Position numbers and translations under genes: made by a program. A stretch of DNA of 64,000 bases from NCBI RefSeq assembly GCF_017086365.1, contig NZ_CP070969.1, positions 3,906,001 through 3,970,000 of the forward strand, read 5' to 3'. Shown here piece by piece: positions 35,990 to 44,853 of this stretch. Under the pieces are notes generated by a model, which was not told the origin of the DNA, searched no databases, and saw nothing but the letters and a program-made list of their open reading frames with translations. Source of the DNA: Paenibacillus tianjinensis (lineage in GTDB: Bacteria; Bacillota; Bacilli; Paenibacillales; Paenibacillaceae). How positions within the stretch are numbered: the first letter of the stretch is position 1; each line of letters begins with the position of its first letter.

Positions 35990-36508
35990 TCATTTGTTTG
36001 GAAGACTATAGCCCTCACCGATCGCCGTACCATCCGCGAACCGGTAGAACTGGTAATAATACCTGTTGTCCAGTTTGTAAAAAACCTGCCATGCGTATTC
36101 ACCGTTAAACACACCCGGAAGAAGCCTCTTAATTGCTGCACCCGGTAGCTGAGCGGCTATAATAGCGCGGATTTGCTGCTCCGATGTCCCTTTTGACAGC
36201 TCTTCCGCATAGATATCGTTGGCGCCGCCAGCAGGTTTACCGTCAACTGTAAAACGGACCCAGACCATAAGCTTCGTCCCGGCACTGTTTTTCCCTGTAA
36301 GCACCCAGTAGACTGAATTTTCATCCCACACCGATTTCTGCGCTTTAGTGATCTCCGTCAGTCCGGCACGGGACTTAGCAACTTCCTTGGCTGCGTTCCG
36401 CTCATTCCACTGGTCCTTCATGATATAGGCATAGAACTGCCCGAGTCCGAACAAAAGGAGCAGCACCACGCCAATCCCCAGCGGAAGCCATTTTTTCCTT
36501 TTCCTCAA
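35990..36508 (-). CDS. tseB: TseB/YpmB-like membrane-anchored wall-elongation regulator (DUF5590)
   Basis: 172 aa. TTG start at 36508 with AAAGGGAG upstream. One N-terminal transmembrane helix (about 9-30), then two cystatin-like (PepSY-like) segments facing outside, ending FYRFADGTAIGEGYSLP. In B. subtilis TseB tunes the PBP2A elongation machinery; that role is inferred from similarity and from the dinG-ypmA-ypmB-aspB-asnS neighbourhood. aspB, expected next, is absent here. Confidence 0.85.
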   Translation of the reverse strand: MRKRKKWLPLGIGVVLLLLFGLGQFYAYIMKDQWNERNAAKEVAKSRAGLTEITKAQKSVWDENSVYWVLTGKNSAGTKLMVWVRFTVDGKPAGGANDIYAEELSKGTSEQQIRAIIAAQLPGAAIKRLLPGVFNGEYAWQVFYKLDNRYYYQFYRFADGTAIGEGYSLPNK

Positions 36509-36544
36509 AGTGCAGCTCCCTTTCCTTAAAATAACAACCTGAAA

Positions 36545-37846
36545 TTACCGTTTGAGCAGGCTTTCAAAGGTTTCCTGCGCCTTACGGCGGATTTCTTCCT
36601 CATCCAGCGTCAGACACCGGCCGTGCTTTACAACCTGCCGGCCGTTAATCCAGACATGCTCAACATCCTTGGCACTTGCCGAATATACGGCGTGGGAGAG
36701 CAGATCAGAATGCGGCAGCAAATGAGGCTGGTCAATATCAATAGCAATAAAATCAGCCTTCATACCTGCGGCAAGGCGCCCGACATTGTTCAGATAGATC
36801 GAGGCAGCGCCGTATTCTGTCGCCATCAGCAGTGCTTCCGGAGCCGGTACTGCAGTCGGATCTCCGCTTACACCCTTATGGATCAGCGCTGCAAGCCGCA
36901 TTTCCTCGAACATATCCAGGTTGTTATTACTGGCTGCTCCGTCAGTTCCGAGCGAGACCTTCACTCCGGCTCTCAGCAATTCAGGTACACGGGCAACTCC
37001 GCTCGCGAGCTTCAGGTTACTGCCCGGATTATGGGATACGCCAACCTTATAACGGGCCAGAATCTCAATTTCTTCATCATTCAAATGTACACCATGGGCA
37101 ATCAGGGACGGTCTGGTGAACATACCGAGCTTCTCCAGATGAGCCACCGGGCGCAGGCCGTAATCGGCCACATTTTGCTCTACCTCATGGCGCGTTTCGG
37201 ACATATGCGTGTGCATCGGCAAATCCAGATCATGGGCTGCCTGCACAAATTTCATGAAAAATTCGGGCGGACAAGTGTACGGAGCGTGAGGCGAGAGCAT
37301 TGCCGTAATCCGGCCGTCTGCCTTGCCGTGCCAGTTCCGGGCGAACTCTACGGCTTCGGCAAGCTTCTGGTTCTGCACATCCTCCGGGCATAGACCGATC
37401 GCACCGCGCATGAGCACCGCACGGATGCCGGACTGCTCTGTCACCTCTGCAACACGGTCCATATGATCGTACATATCCAGGAAGGTCGTTGTGCCGCCCT
37501 TCAGCATCTCGAGAACAGACAAGGCAGTCCCCCAGTATACATCGTCTCCGGTGAATTTCGCTTCCATCGGCCACATTTTTTCCTGCAGCCAGCTCTGAAG
37601 CACCATATCATCACCATAGCCGCGCAGAAGCGACATCGCTGCATGGCCATGAGTATTAATCAGACCCGGCATAAACAGCAGGCGGCTGCCGTCAACGGTC
37701 AGGACACCCTCTTCAAAGGCGGGCTTGTCTTCCCCTATGTATGTGATCAGGTCATTTTCTATGGTCATATAACCGCTCAGGACGGGTTGCACCGAACCAG
37801 GTACGAGGAAGCGTCCATTTTCGATTACTGTCTTATTCCTGCTCAT
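36545..37846 (-). CDS. mtaD: 5-methylthioadenosine/S-adenosylhomocysteine deaminase
   Basis: Amidohydrolase that deaminates MTA, SAH or related adenosines. About 433 aa from ATG 37846, preferred because AAAGGAAG lies 9 nt upstream and the protein then begins MSRNKTVIENGRFLVPG, as usual in the family. Metal ligands: LINTHGHAAMSLLRG, LPMHTHMSETRHE, and the catalytic Asp in SLGTDGAASNNNLDMF. It overlaps the rex stop by 14 bp, so it is co-transcribed with rex. Related chlorohydrolase/guanine-deaminase functions are possible. Confidence 0.85.
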   Translation of the reverse strand: MSRNKTVIENGRFLVPGSVQPVLSGYMTIENDLITYIGEDKPAFEEGVLTVDGSRLLFMPGLINTHGHAAMSLLRGYGDDMVLQSWLQEKMWPMEAKFTGDDVYWGTALSVLEMLKGGTTTFLDMYDHMDRVAEVTEQSGIRAVLMRGAIGLCPEDVQNQKLAEAVEFARNWHGKADGRITAMLSPHAPYTCPPEFFMKFVQAAHDLDLPMHTHMSETRHEVEQNVADYGLRPVAHLEKLGMFTRPSLIAHGVHLNDEEIEILARYKVGVSHNPGSNLKLASGVARVPELLRAGVKVSLGTDGAASNNNLDMFEEMRLAALIHKGVSGDPTAVPAPEALLMATEYGAASIYLNNVGRLAAGMKADFIAIDIDQPHLLPHSDLLSHAVYSASAKDVEHVWINGRQVVKHGRCLTLDEEEIRRKAQETFESLLKR

Positions 37847-38486
37847 CCGAATGTTCTTCCTTTCCATCATGCAAATAATAGGCCAGACTCTGGAGGTCGG
37901 TTGTAAAATCGGCTGCATGAATGCGAATTGTTGGCGGGGTTTTTAAAATTACCGGTGCAAAATTCAGGATCGCTTCGATCCCTGATTCCACCAGAATATC
38001 AGCTACATTCTGAGCTTCGTTGTCCGGAACGGTGATGATCCCAATCCGGATCCCCTGATCACGAATCGTCTGGCCCAGCTCTTCCATCGGCTGAACAGTC
38101 AGGGAGTTGATCTTCTGTCCCACTTTAGGCGCATAAGAATCAAAGACAGCCGTAATTTTCATCGTATCCTTCAAATAGGCGTTATAGTTGGACAAGGCGT
38201 GACCGAGGTTACCGGCACCGACCAGAGCCACGTTGATCTGCTGGTCAAGCTTGAGGATGTGGCGGATTTTCTCGATCAGGTAGGATACATCATATCCAAT
38301 GCCCTTTCTGCCAAAATCACCGAAATAGGCCAGATCCTTACGGATCTGAGCCGGGTTGAGATCCAGCTTCTGCCCTAGCTCCTGAGAGGAAACTGTGGCG
38401 ATTTCACGTTTCTGGAGATCGTTCAGAAAACGCAGGTACACAGGGAGCCTGCGGACAACAGCCTCCGATATTTTATCCGATTTCAT
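37833..38486 (-). CDS. rex: Redox-sensing transcriptional repressor Rex
   Basis: 217 aa from ATG 38486, which has TAGGAGGAGAAAAC directly upstream (the frame stays open further upstream, without a site). N-terminal winged helix (SEAVVRRLPVYLRFLNDL) and a Rossmann domain with NADH-binding VALVGAGNLGHALSNY. Represses fermentation and respiration genes when NADH is low. No clear TTGTGAA-N4-TTCACAA operator was found in this window. Followed by mtaD. Confidence 0.96.
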   Translation of the reverse strand: MKSDKISEAVVRRLPVYLRFLNDLQKREIATVSSQELGQKLDLNPAQIRKDLAYFGDFGRKGIGYDVSYLIEKIRHILKLDQQINVALVGAGNLGHALSNYNAYLKDTMKITAVFDSYAPKVGQKINSLTVQPMEELGQTIRDQGIRIGIITVPDNEAQNVADILVESGIEAILNFAPVILKTPPTIRIHAADFTTDLQSLAYYLHDGKEEHSDEQE

Positions 38487-38654
38487 GTTTTCTCCTCCTA
38501 AAATAAAAATCACACTAATGCATAGCTTATGAATCCGCGAGGCGCGTTCCAGCAGCATAACCGGGAACGCGCATGCGGAGTTTAGAACATTTATGGTCAA
38601 ACTATCAGAACAAAACAGTACAAGATAATTGCAATTTCCGGTTGCTGAAGGAGG

Positions 38655-41525
38655 TCACTGAATGTTGGACTCATTGCCGCCTTCAAGCCATTCTTCAATT
38701 CTCGGAACCATCTGATCTGTCAGCATATGCTCCATTTTGGGACCGGGAAGAGAATACAGGAAATACTTCCCGTAATAGGCTTCGATGACCCTGGTATCAT
38801 ATACAATGACAATTCCCCGATCCTGAGCCGTCCGAACCAGCCGGCCAAACCCCTGCTTGAAGCGGATAACCGCCTGCGGAACAGACAGCTTCATGAAAGG
38901 ATTCTTCTTCTGAGCCTGTAGCAGCTCGGACTTCGCCTCTGCGAGCGGATGGTTGGGCGGCTGAAACGGAAGTCTGACGATCGCCAGGCAAGTCAGTGCC
39001 TCTCCGGGTATATCAACACCTTCCCAGAAGCTGCTGGTCCCGAGCAGCACCGAAGCCGAGCTGTCCTGGAACCGCCGGATCAGCTTGCTGCGGCTGCCTC
39101 CCTCCACCCCTTGGCCAAGGACCGTAATATCCTCAGATGCCAGTGCTTCCTTAAGCGGGTCATATACCTGACGCAGCATCTTATAAGAGGTGAACAGCAC
39201 AAGCATACGGCCTTTGGTTGCGACCGCCGTTTCCGCCAGTGAATGCACCAGCTTATCCACAAAGCGGGCATCCCCCACACTGCCCTTGACGCTGGGGAAA
39301 TCACGCGGAATAACAAGCAGCGCCTGTTCGCGGTATTTGAACGGTGAAGGCAGCAGTGCTGTCATCAGACGGTCCTGTTCGGCGGCCTCGCTAAGTCCAA
39401 GATTATCGATCATGAACTGGAAGGATTTATCCACGGAAAGTGTCGCTGATGTCAGCACAATACTCTTCTTCTTGTCGAAGAACAGCTCCTTAAGCTGTGT
39501 GCTGACATCAACCGGAACGGCATACAGCTGCAGCGATTTGCCGCGGTAGTTGCCGCTACCCTCCATCCAATAAACGATGTTCTCGTCATTTAAACCCATG
39601 AAGAAACGGATCTGTTCACGGATTGAGGCTAGATCCTTAAACAAGCCGCCAATATCAGTCACCAGACTGTCCGATGAGGACTGGCTTTCTGTATCACGCA
39701 TCTCGCTGAGCATTTTGTCGCCTCTGCGGATAATATCGCTAAGGCTTAAATTCAGCGTATTTTCTAATGCAGCCAGCTCATCCCAGTCCTTCGGCTTCTT
39801 ACCGGGATGAAGGCGTGTCACCAGCTGCCCGGCCTCACCCGCTGCTGCGTCACTTCGTTCAGGCAGGAGGCCAAACAGCTTGTCGCTGAGTGCATCCCAG
39901 GTTTCCTTAACCGTCAGCAGATCGGGATAGATCCTGTCGATCACACCGCTCCACTCGGAAGCCTCTTCGCTGCCGGAGGATTGGAGAGTCTGGCGCAGCG
40001 CCGGCAGCTGTCCGTTACGGCTGTCTTTATACAGCCGCGTCAGGGTGTGGGCTACCGTGAAATACTTCATCTGCATGCCAAGATGCTTGCCGGCCACATC
40101 CTCCAGATGATGAGCTTCATCAATCACAAGATGTTCGTAAGCAGGAAGCAGCTGATGCCCGGCCTTCACATCGGCGAACAGTTTGGAATGATTAGTAACG
40201 ACCACATCAGCAATGCCGGCCTCATGCTTGGCCCGGTGATAATAGCATTTGCGGAACCATGGGCAGGCGCGGCCCAGACAGGAGTCAGTATCACTCGCCA
40301 CAGTCTCCCAAAAGTCGCCGCCCCGGCCGTTCAAGTTCAGCTCCTCGTCATCACCAGATTGGGTCTGGGTCAGCCACACAATCATTTGTGCCGCGGTGAG
40401 GGCTTCTTCTCTGGGACTAACAAAGTCTTTTTTATTAATTCTGTGTTCAAACTTGCGCAGGCATAAATAATGCCCTCTTCCCTTAAAGATCGCAGCTTTG
40501 AACGGAAACGGCACTACGCTCGTGAGCAGGGGGATGTCGCGCTCCCGCAGCTGATCCTGAAGATTGATGGTATGGGTGCTGACCATTACCTTCTGGTCAG
40601 TGCGCACGCTCTGATAGATTGCCGGCAAAAGGTAGCCCAGCGATTTACCGGTACCGGTGCCCGCCTCAATCAGCAGATGCTTCTCCTCCTGAAGAGCGGT
40701 CTTCACCTCGCCGATCATAATCTCTTGGGCTTCCCGGCTTTCATATTGCGGCAAGGTATCTTTAAGGCGTTTGGTTACTTCAGCCATATAGTCTTCAAAG
40801 GATATATTCTCCAAAGGATTGCTGGTACCTTCTTCCCGCGGCGGGACAAGCTCAGTCCAGTCCCCTACAGCCAGTGCCAGCTGACGGTGAAAGGTCAGCT
40901 CGCCTTCCGGCTGAAAGGTCTCCATTTCCCGTTCCCGCAAAAGGCCGTCAAAATACCAGGCGAGATCACTGTCTTCTTCAGCAAACAGCTCAGTCAGCCG
41001 CTGGATAGTCAGCAGAGGCAGGCTGTATAGCTCTTCCAGACATTGAAGCAGCACCAGGGCTGTTGCCAGCGCATCACTGTCCGCCTGATGCGGACGTTCA
41101 TGAGTAAGCCCGAAATGAGCGCTTACCGCTCCAAGCTGGTAGGTCGTCAGTGACGGAAAGCAAATTTTGAGAAAATCAATCGTATCGAGAATTCTTCCCT
41201 GAAACGGCAAATAGCCGCAGCGGTCCAAAGCACTCTGTAAAAAATGAAAATCAAAAGCGACATTATGTCCAACAAGCACAACATCATCCAAAAGCGGGAC
41301 AAGCTCCATCATCATTTCGTCCAGCTCCGGGGCATTCGCTACATCCTCATCGGTTATGCCGGTCAAGCCCGTAATAAAAGGTGGAATCGGCGTTCCGGGC
41401 TTGACATAGGAACCATACACCCGGGAGATGGACCGGTCTTCTTCTATAATGGCAAGGCCAACCTGGATGATCTCACCCACGGATTGGGTTCCCGTAGTTT
41501 CAAAATCAAGCACGGCAAATTTCAT
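38655..41525 (-). CDS. dinG: DinG-family exonuclease/helicase
   Basis: 956 aa. DnaQ-type 3'-5' exonuclease domain at the N-terminus (FAVLDFETTG, VGHNVAFDFHFL), then an XPD/DinG superfamily-2 helicase: Walker A EAGTGTGKSLGYLLP, DEAH box VIDEAHHLED, and motif VI-like RFKQGFGRLVRT. Unlike what is reported for S. aureus/B. subtilis DinG, four cysteines are present where E. coli DinG binds its 4Fe-4S cluster (one in YLCLRKFEH and three in SCLGRACPWFRKC). It sits between a TPR gene and rex, near panD as in B. subtilis. Confidence 0.94.
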   Translation of the reverse strand: MKFAVLDFETTGTQSVGEIIQVGLAIIEEDRSISRVYGSYVKPGTPIPPFITGLTGITDEDVANAPELDEMMMELVPLLDDVVLVGHNVAFDFHFLQSALDRCGYLPFQGRILDTIDFLKICFPSLTTYQLGAVSAHFGLTHERPHQADSDALATALVLLQCLEELYSLPLLTIQRLTELFAEEDSDLAWYFDGLLREREMETFQPEGELTFHRQLALAVGDWTELVPPREEGTSNPLENISFEDYMAEVTKRLKDTLPQYESREAQEIMIGEVKTALQEEKHLLIEAGTGTGKSLGYLLPAIYQSVRTDQKVMVSTHTINLQDQLRERDIPLLTSVVPFPFKAAIFKGRGHYLCLRKFEHRINKKDFVSPREEALTAAQMIVWLTQTQSGDDEELNLNGRGGDFWETVASDTDSCLGRACPWFRKCYYHRAKHEAGIADVVVTNHSKLFADVKAGHQLLPAYEHLVIDEAHHLEDVAGKHLGMQMKYFTVAHTLTRLYKDSRNGQLPALRQTLQSSGSEEASEWSGVIDRIYPDLLTVKETWDALSDKLFGLLPERSDAAAGEAGQLVTRLHPGKKPKDWDELAALENTLNLSLSDIIRRGDKMLSEMRDTESQSSSDSLVTDIGGLFKDLASIREQIRFFMGLNDENIVYWMEGSGNYRGKSLQLYAVPVDVSTQLKELFFDKKKSIVLTSATLSVDKSFQFMIDNLGLSEAAEQDRLMTALLPSPFKYREQALLVIPRDFPSVKGSVGDARFVDKLVHSLAETAVATKGRMLVLFTSYKMLRQVYDPLKEALASEDITVLGQGVEGGSRSKLIRRFQDSSASVLLGTSSFWEGVDIPGEALTCLAIVRLPFQPPNHPLAEAKSELLQAQKKNPFMKLSVPQAVIRFKQGFGRLVRTAQDRGIVIVYDTRVIEAYYGKYFLYSLPGPKMEHMLTDQMVPRIEEWLEGGNESNIQ

Positions 41526-41581
41526 TATAAGTTCTATTCCCTTTCACTTGAGACTCCTTATCAGCATAACAGAAGTTACGT

Positions 41582-41624
41582 AAAAAGGCGATGCAAGCCG
41601 CTTGTTCAAGTGGGTGCATCGCCT
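41582..41624 (-). terminator. Terminator after the TPR gene
   Basis: 10-bp stem AGGCGATGCA / TGCATCGCCT with an inner CCGCTTG/CAAGTGG hairpin, then a short T-run on the minus strand. Confidence 0.8.
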
Positions 41625-41640
41625 AAATGAATGGCTATAA

Positions 41641-42279
41641 TTACAACAGCGAAACAAGCTGATTCCCAAAATGAAGCTTCCCGCCCCGTTTGCGGCAAAC
41701 CTCCAGATTGACACTCGGCTCCGGTAAAGCGGGATCATGCAGCAAAGAAAGACTAAACAATTCACTTGCTTCCTTGAAGCGCTCCTGCGAGGCTCTGATG
41801 CAGCCTAGAGCATTATAGATCATTGCTTTCAGCTTGCTCTCGCGGATCAGCGCCAGCATATGGTTCAGATGGCCCCAGGCCGTCTCTCCGTCACCCTCCT
41901 GCAAGTAGGCCATGGCCAGATACAGGCGAGCTGCCAGACTGTCCGGATGCTGCTGAATCACTTCCTTGAACTGCTCAATACATTTGCCGTACATCAGCAG
42001 CTTATAATACCCCTGTCCCCGGACAAAAGAGTCCATGGCAAGCTCGGGAGCTTCGTGCGGCACCACTTCCTCCGGCTGAACCGGAAAATCGGACTGCTCC
42101 CGGAATTGGCTTAATTTCTCGGCAAAGGCCAGCCATTCGTCCATCACTTCATCGCTAAGCCTGTGAAGCATATTGTACTTGCATAACAGATCATTCCGGT
42201 GCGCGCCTTCCGCAGAAGGATAGTCCGTGACAATCTCCTGGAGCATCTTGTTCATCTCAGCAAATAAATGTTGAAACAT
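41641..42279 (-). CDS. Tetratricopeptide (TPR) repeat protein
   Basis: 212 aa from ATG 42279 (AAAGGGGG 8 nt upstream; the longer frame to 42342 lacks a site). N-terminal helix region, then about three TPR units (GYYKLLMYGKCIEQFKEVIQ; AARLYLAMAYLQEGDGETAW; IYNALGCIRASQERFKEASE). Soluble, probably a protein-protein adaptor. Lies between panD and dinG; no specific function can be assigned. Confidence 0.8.
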   Translation of the reverse strand: MFQHLFAEMNKMLQEIVTDYPSAEGAHRNDLLCKYNMLHRLSDEVMDEWLAFAEKLSQFREQSDFPVQPEEVVPHEAPELAMDSFVRGQGYYKLLMYGKCIEQFKEVIQQHPDSLAARLYLAMAYLQEGDGETAWGHLNHMLALIRESKLKAMIYNALGCIRASQERFKEASELFSLSLLHDPALPEPSVNLEVCRKRGGKLHFGNQLVSLL

Positions 42280-42393
42280 CGGGACATCCCCCTTTACTGA
42301 AAATGAAATCAGCCTAAGCTTGCCTGCCTTCATTTTTCGCAAAGTACGGGGACTTCATCCCTGCCATTGATTACATGGCTCAAAAACAGCTGG

Positions 42394-42777
42394 TTAAGCG
42401 ATGGTTGCGTGCACTTCATGATCTACCAGCTTCACCGGCTTGTTGCCGGCATCCACAAACACTACAGTCGGCTTATGTCCGGCCAGCTCCTCGGATGACA
42501 ACATGGCGTAGGAAATAATAATGACAGTATCTCCGGGCTGCACAAGACGGGCGGCCGCCCCGTTGAGACAAATCACTCCGCTGCCCCGCGGTCCCGGAAT
42601 GACGTAGGTTTCCAGACGCGAGCCGTTGTTGTTGTCCACAATTTGCACCTTTTCGTTCTCAAGCAGGTCGGCGGCTTCCATCAGGTCCTCATCAATGGTA
42701 ATGCTGCCCACATAATTCAGATTAGCTTCGGTTACCGTGGCACGGTGAATTTTGGATTTCATCATATGTCTAAACAA
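42394..42777 (-). CDS. panD: Aspartate 1-decarboxylase (pyruvoyl enzyme)
   Basis: Makes beta-alanine for pantothenate. Self-cleaves between Gly24 and Ser25 (YVGSITID). TTG at 42777 is chosen: GGAGG lies 9 nt upstream, and the protein then begins [17 protein letters not shown] and is 127 aa, the family norm. The next ATG (42765) would be 21 nt from the site. It overlaps panC by 8 bp; third gene of panBCD. Confidence 0.97.
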   Translation of the reverse strand: MFRHMMKSKIHRATVTEANLNYVGSITIDEDLMEAADLLENEKVQIVDNNNGSRLETYVIPGPRGSGVICLNGAAARLVQPGDTVIIISYAMLSSEELAGHKPTVVFVDAGNKPVKLVDHEVHATIA

Positions 42778-43660
42778 GAGCGTGAGCCTCCTTAGGGATA
42801 AATACATTGTTATCAATCAGGCGGGTTCTGCCGAACTTCACAGCGAGTGCCATGATGACCTCACCGTCCGCATCCGTTAAGAGTGAGCTACCGTCCAGTG
42901 GCTCCAGATCCGGGAAGGTCAGGATTTCCGCATAATCGATCACGGCAAGCGGAGAAGAGGAGATCACCGAGACAAGCAGGTTCCGCGCTTCGTCTACGGT
43001 ACGGACTTCGCCTTCCTCCATGGCCTTGCGGACGCTCTGGAGTGAGCGGGACAGCACTAGTGCCTGACTGCGCTCTTGCGCCGACAGGTAGACGTTGCGC
43101 GAGCTGAGCGCGAGACCGTCATTCTCCCGGACAATCGGACAGGCGATAATTTCCACATTCATATTCAGGTCAGAAACCATCCGGCGCAGTACAGCCACCT
43201 GCTGGGCATCCTTAAGACCGAAGAAAGCATAGTCCGGCTGCACGATGTTGAACAGCTTGCTGACAACCGTGGTTACGCCGTCGAAATGGCCCGGACGGGA
43301 AGCACCGCAGAGCTGGGTAGTCAGCGAGGATACCGACACCTTCGTGCGGATCGGCTGCGGATACATTTCTTCCACACTTGGAATAAATACAATATCCGCC
43401 CCTTCGCGTTCCGCAAGCTCCAAATCCCGGGCTTCATCGCGCGGATAAGAGGCAAAATCCTCATTGGGTCCAAATTGCAGCGGATTGACAAAAATGCTCA
43501 TTACAACCGTGCTGCTCATTTCCCCTGCCCGCCTCAGCAGACTGGCATGTCCTTCATGAAGATATCCCATGGTTGGCACAAAACCGATGGGAGTATGCCC
43601 TCCTTGACGCATATATTCAAGCGCTTCACGCAATTGTGCTACTGTTCTGACTACTCTCAT
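42770..43660 (-). CDS. panC: Pantothenate synthetase
   Basis: Joins pantoate and beta-alanine with ATP. 296 aa from ATG 43660 ([17 protein letters not shown]). Nucleotidyltransferase motifs [17 protein letters not shown] (HxGH) and [13 protein letters not shown] are visible, plus [16 protein letters not shown] substrate segment ([16 protein letters not shown]). Starts 1 nt after the panB stop; the panB 3' end supplies the ribosome site. Confidence 0.97.
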   Translation of the reverse strand: MRVVRTVAQLREALEYMRQGGHTPIGFVPTMGYLHEGHASLLRRAGEMSSTVVMSIFVNPLQFGPNEDFASYPRDEARDLELAEREGADIVFIPSVEEMYPQPIRTKVSVSSLTTQLCGASRPGHFDGVTTVVSKLFNIVQPDYAFFGLKDAQQVAVLRRMVSDLNMNVEIIACPIVRENDGLALSSRNVYLSAQERSQALVLSRSLQSVRKAMEEGEVRTVDEARNLLVSVISSSPLAVIDYAEILTFPDLEPLDGSSLLTDADGEVIMALAVKFGRTRLIDNNVFIPKEAHALV

Positions 43661-43661
43661 C

Positions 43662-44528
43662 TTATTTCGCTCCTTTTCCGGAGGCGCCGTATAAAGACTC
43701 CAATACATGCTCATCCGCATTAAAAATATGATTCTCGGCAGGGAAGGAACGCTCCTTCACTTCTTTAACGTAGGTGCTGATTCCTTCACGGATTAGGCTT
43801 CCCACATCGGCATAGGTTTTGACGAACCGTTTCTCCCGGTAGGGTGAGGTATACCGGAGTATATCATGGAATACCAGCACCTGACCGTCGCAATACCGGC
43901 CTGCACCGATGCCGATCGTCGGAATGCTGAGCGCCTTCGTAATGGCTTCCGCCACCTCTTCGGTTACCAGCTCCAGCACAATCCCGAATGCCCCGGCCGC
44001 TTCAAGCGCTTTGGCCTCGTTTATCAGCCTCCGGGCATCCTCCGGATCTTTACCTTGGATCCGGTAGCCGCCGATCATGTTGACAGACTGCGGAGTAAGA
44101 CCAATATGTCCAAGCACAGGCACACCGGCCTTCACCACAGCAGAGACCGTATCACAAATTTCCAGCCCGCCTTCCATCTTGACGGCTTGCGCCCGGCCTT
44201 CCTGCATCAGCCGGCGCACACCGCGCAGGGTCTCATCAACGCTGCCGTGGTAAGTCATAAAAGGCATATCCGTTACAATAAAGGTATCCGGTGCCCCCCG
44301 GACGACTGAACGTGTATGGTACACCATATCGTCTATCGTTACCGGCAGGGTAGTATCGTAGCCAAGGACCACATTCCCTAAAGAATCTCCGACCAGGATC
44401 AGATCAATCCCTGCCTCTTCAGCTAAACGTGCCGACGGATAGTCATAAGCGGTCAGCATGCTCAGGGGCACACCGTCCGCTTTCATTTTTTTCATTTTCA
44501 CAATATTAGTAGCGTGTTTTTCAGCCAT
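43662..44528 (-). CDS. panB: 3-methyl-2-oxobutanoate hydroxymethyltransferase (ketopantoate synthesis)
   Basis: First committed pantothenate step. 288 aa TIM-barrel enzyme: metal/substrate motif DSLGNVVLGYDTTLPVT, VKMEGG, and GIGAGRYCDGQVLVFHD. GGGGAACGGGAG lies before the ATG. First gene of panBCD, preceded by a long leader with a terminator (44578-44610), so its expression is probably controlled by attenuation. Confidence 0.97.
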   Translation of the reverse strand: MAEKHATNIVKMKKMKADGVPLSMLTAYDYPSARLAEEAGIDLILVGDSLGNVVLGYDTTLPVTIDDMVYHTRSVVRGAPDTFIVTDMPFMTYHGSVDETLRGVRRLMQEGRAQAVKMEGGLEICDTVSAVVKAGVPVLGHIGLTPQSVNMIGGYRIQGKDPEDARRLINEAKALEAAGAFGIVLELVTEEVAEAITKALSIPTIGIGAGRYCDGQVLVFHDILRYTSPYREKRFVKTYADVGSLIREGISTYVKEVKERSFPAENHIFNADEHVLESLYGASGKGAK

Positions 44529-44788
44529 TCGCTCCCGTTCCCCTTTTCGCAGTTAAATTACGCGTAAACGCGCAAACAAAAAAACCCTTTAGCATAGTCC
44601 GCTAAAAAGGTCCGATGGGCAAAAAAGAGTCACTCGCGATCGTCCCTTCTGTCTCGGTCCTTACGGCTCAGAGCAGAATCCAACGTAACCGTCTAGTACA
44701 GTTATGAAGGTGTATCCCATAGCAATTTCTGAAGTACCAAAAAAAATTCCGGAGTACAGTTCGTCATAACGATACCGTCTCTGTCCAT
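44529..44788 (-). promoter_or_regulatory. Structured leader of panBCD (candidate riboswitch/attenuator)
   Basis: About 250 nt of untranslated RNA between the promoter and panB. It contains CAGAG near the start and CTCTG about 120 nt later that could close a large domain, a direct repeat AACTGTACT (44748-44740 and 44704-44696), and it ends in an intrinsic terminator about 50 nt before the panB ATG. There is no T-box sequence (GGTGGNACCGCG). A conserved 'pan' RNA motif is known upstream of panB in Firmicutes; this leader may belong to it, but I cannot confirm the match by eye. Confidence 0.55.
44578..44610 (-). terminator. Leader terminator before panB
   Basis: Nine-pair stem (two G-U) CTTTTTAGC / GCTAAAGGG with a 7-nt loop, then seven T residues on the minus strand. 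It lies upstream of panB rather than after a gene, which points to attenuation. Confidence 0.75.
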
Positions 44789-44797
44789 AGTATAGCA
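44789..44797 (-). promoter_or_regulatory. Extended -10 promoter of panBCD
   Basis: Minus strand TGC-TATACT, an extended -10 element; start near 44782. It lies downstream of the birA terminator, so panBCD has its own transcript. Confidence 0.5.
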
Positions 44798-44819
44798 AAT
44801 TCAGCCGTCAATTACACCA

Positions 44820-44852
44820 CAAAAATGTGACAAGGGATGGAACCCTTGTCAC
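44820..44852 (-). terminator. birA terminator
   Basis: 10-bp perfect stem GTGACAAGGG / CCCTTGTCAC, 6-nt loop, then ATTTTTG on the minus strand, 1 bp after the birA stop. Confidence 0.85.
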
Positions 44853-44853
44853 T

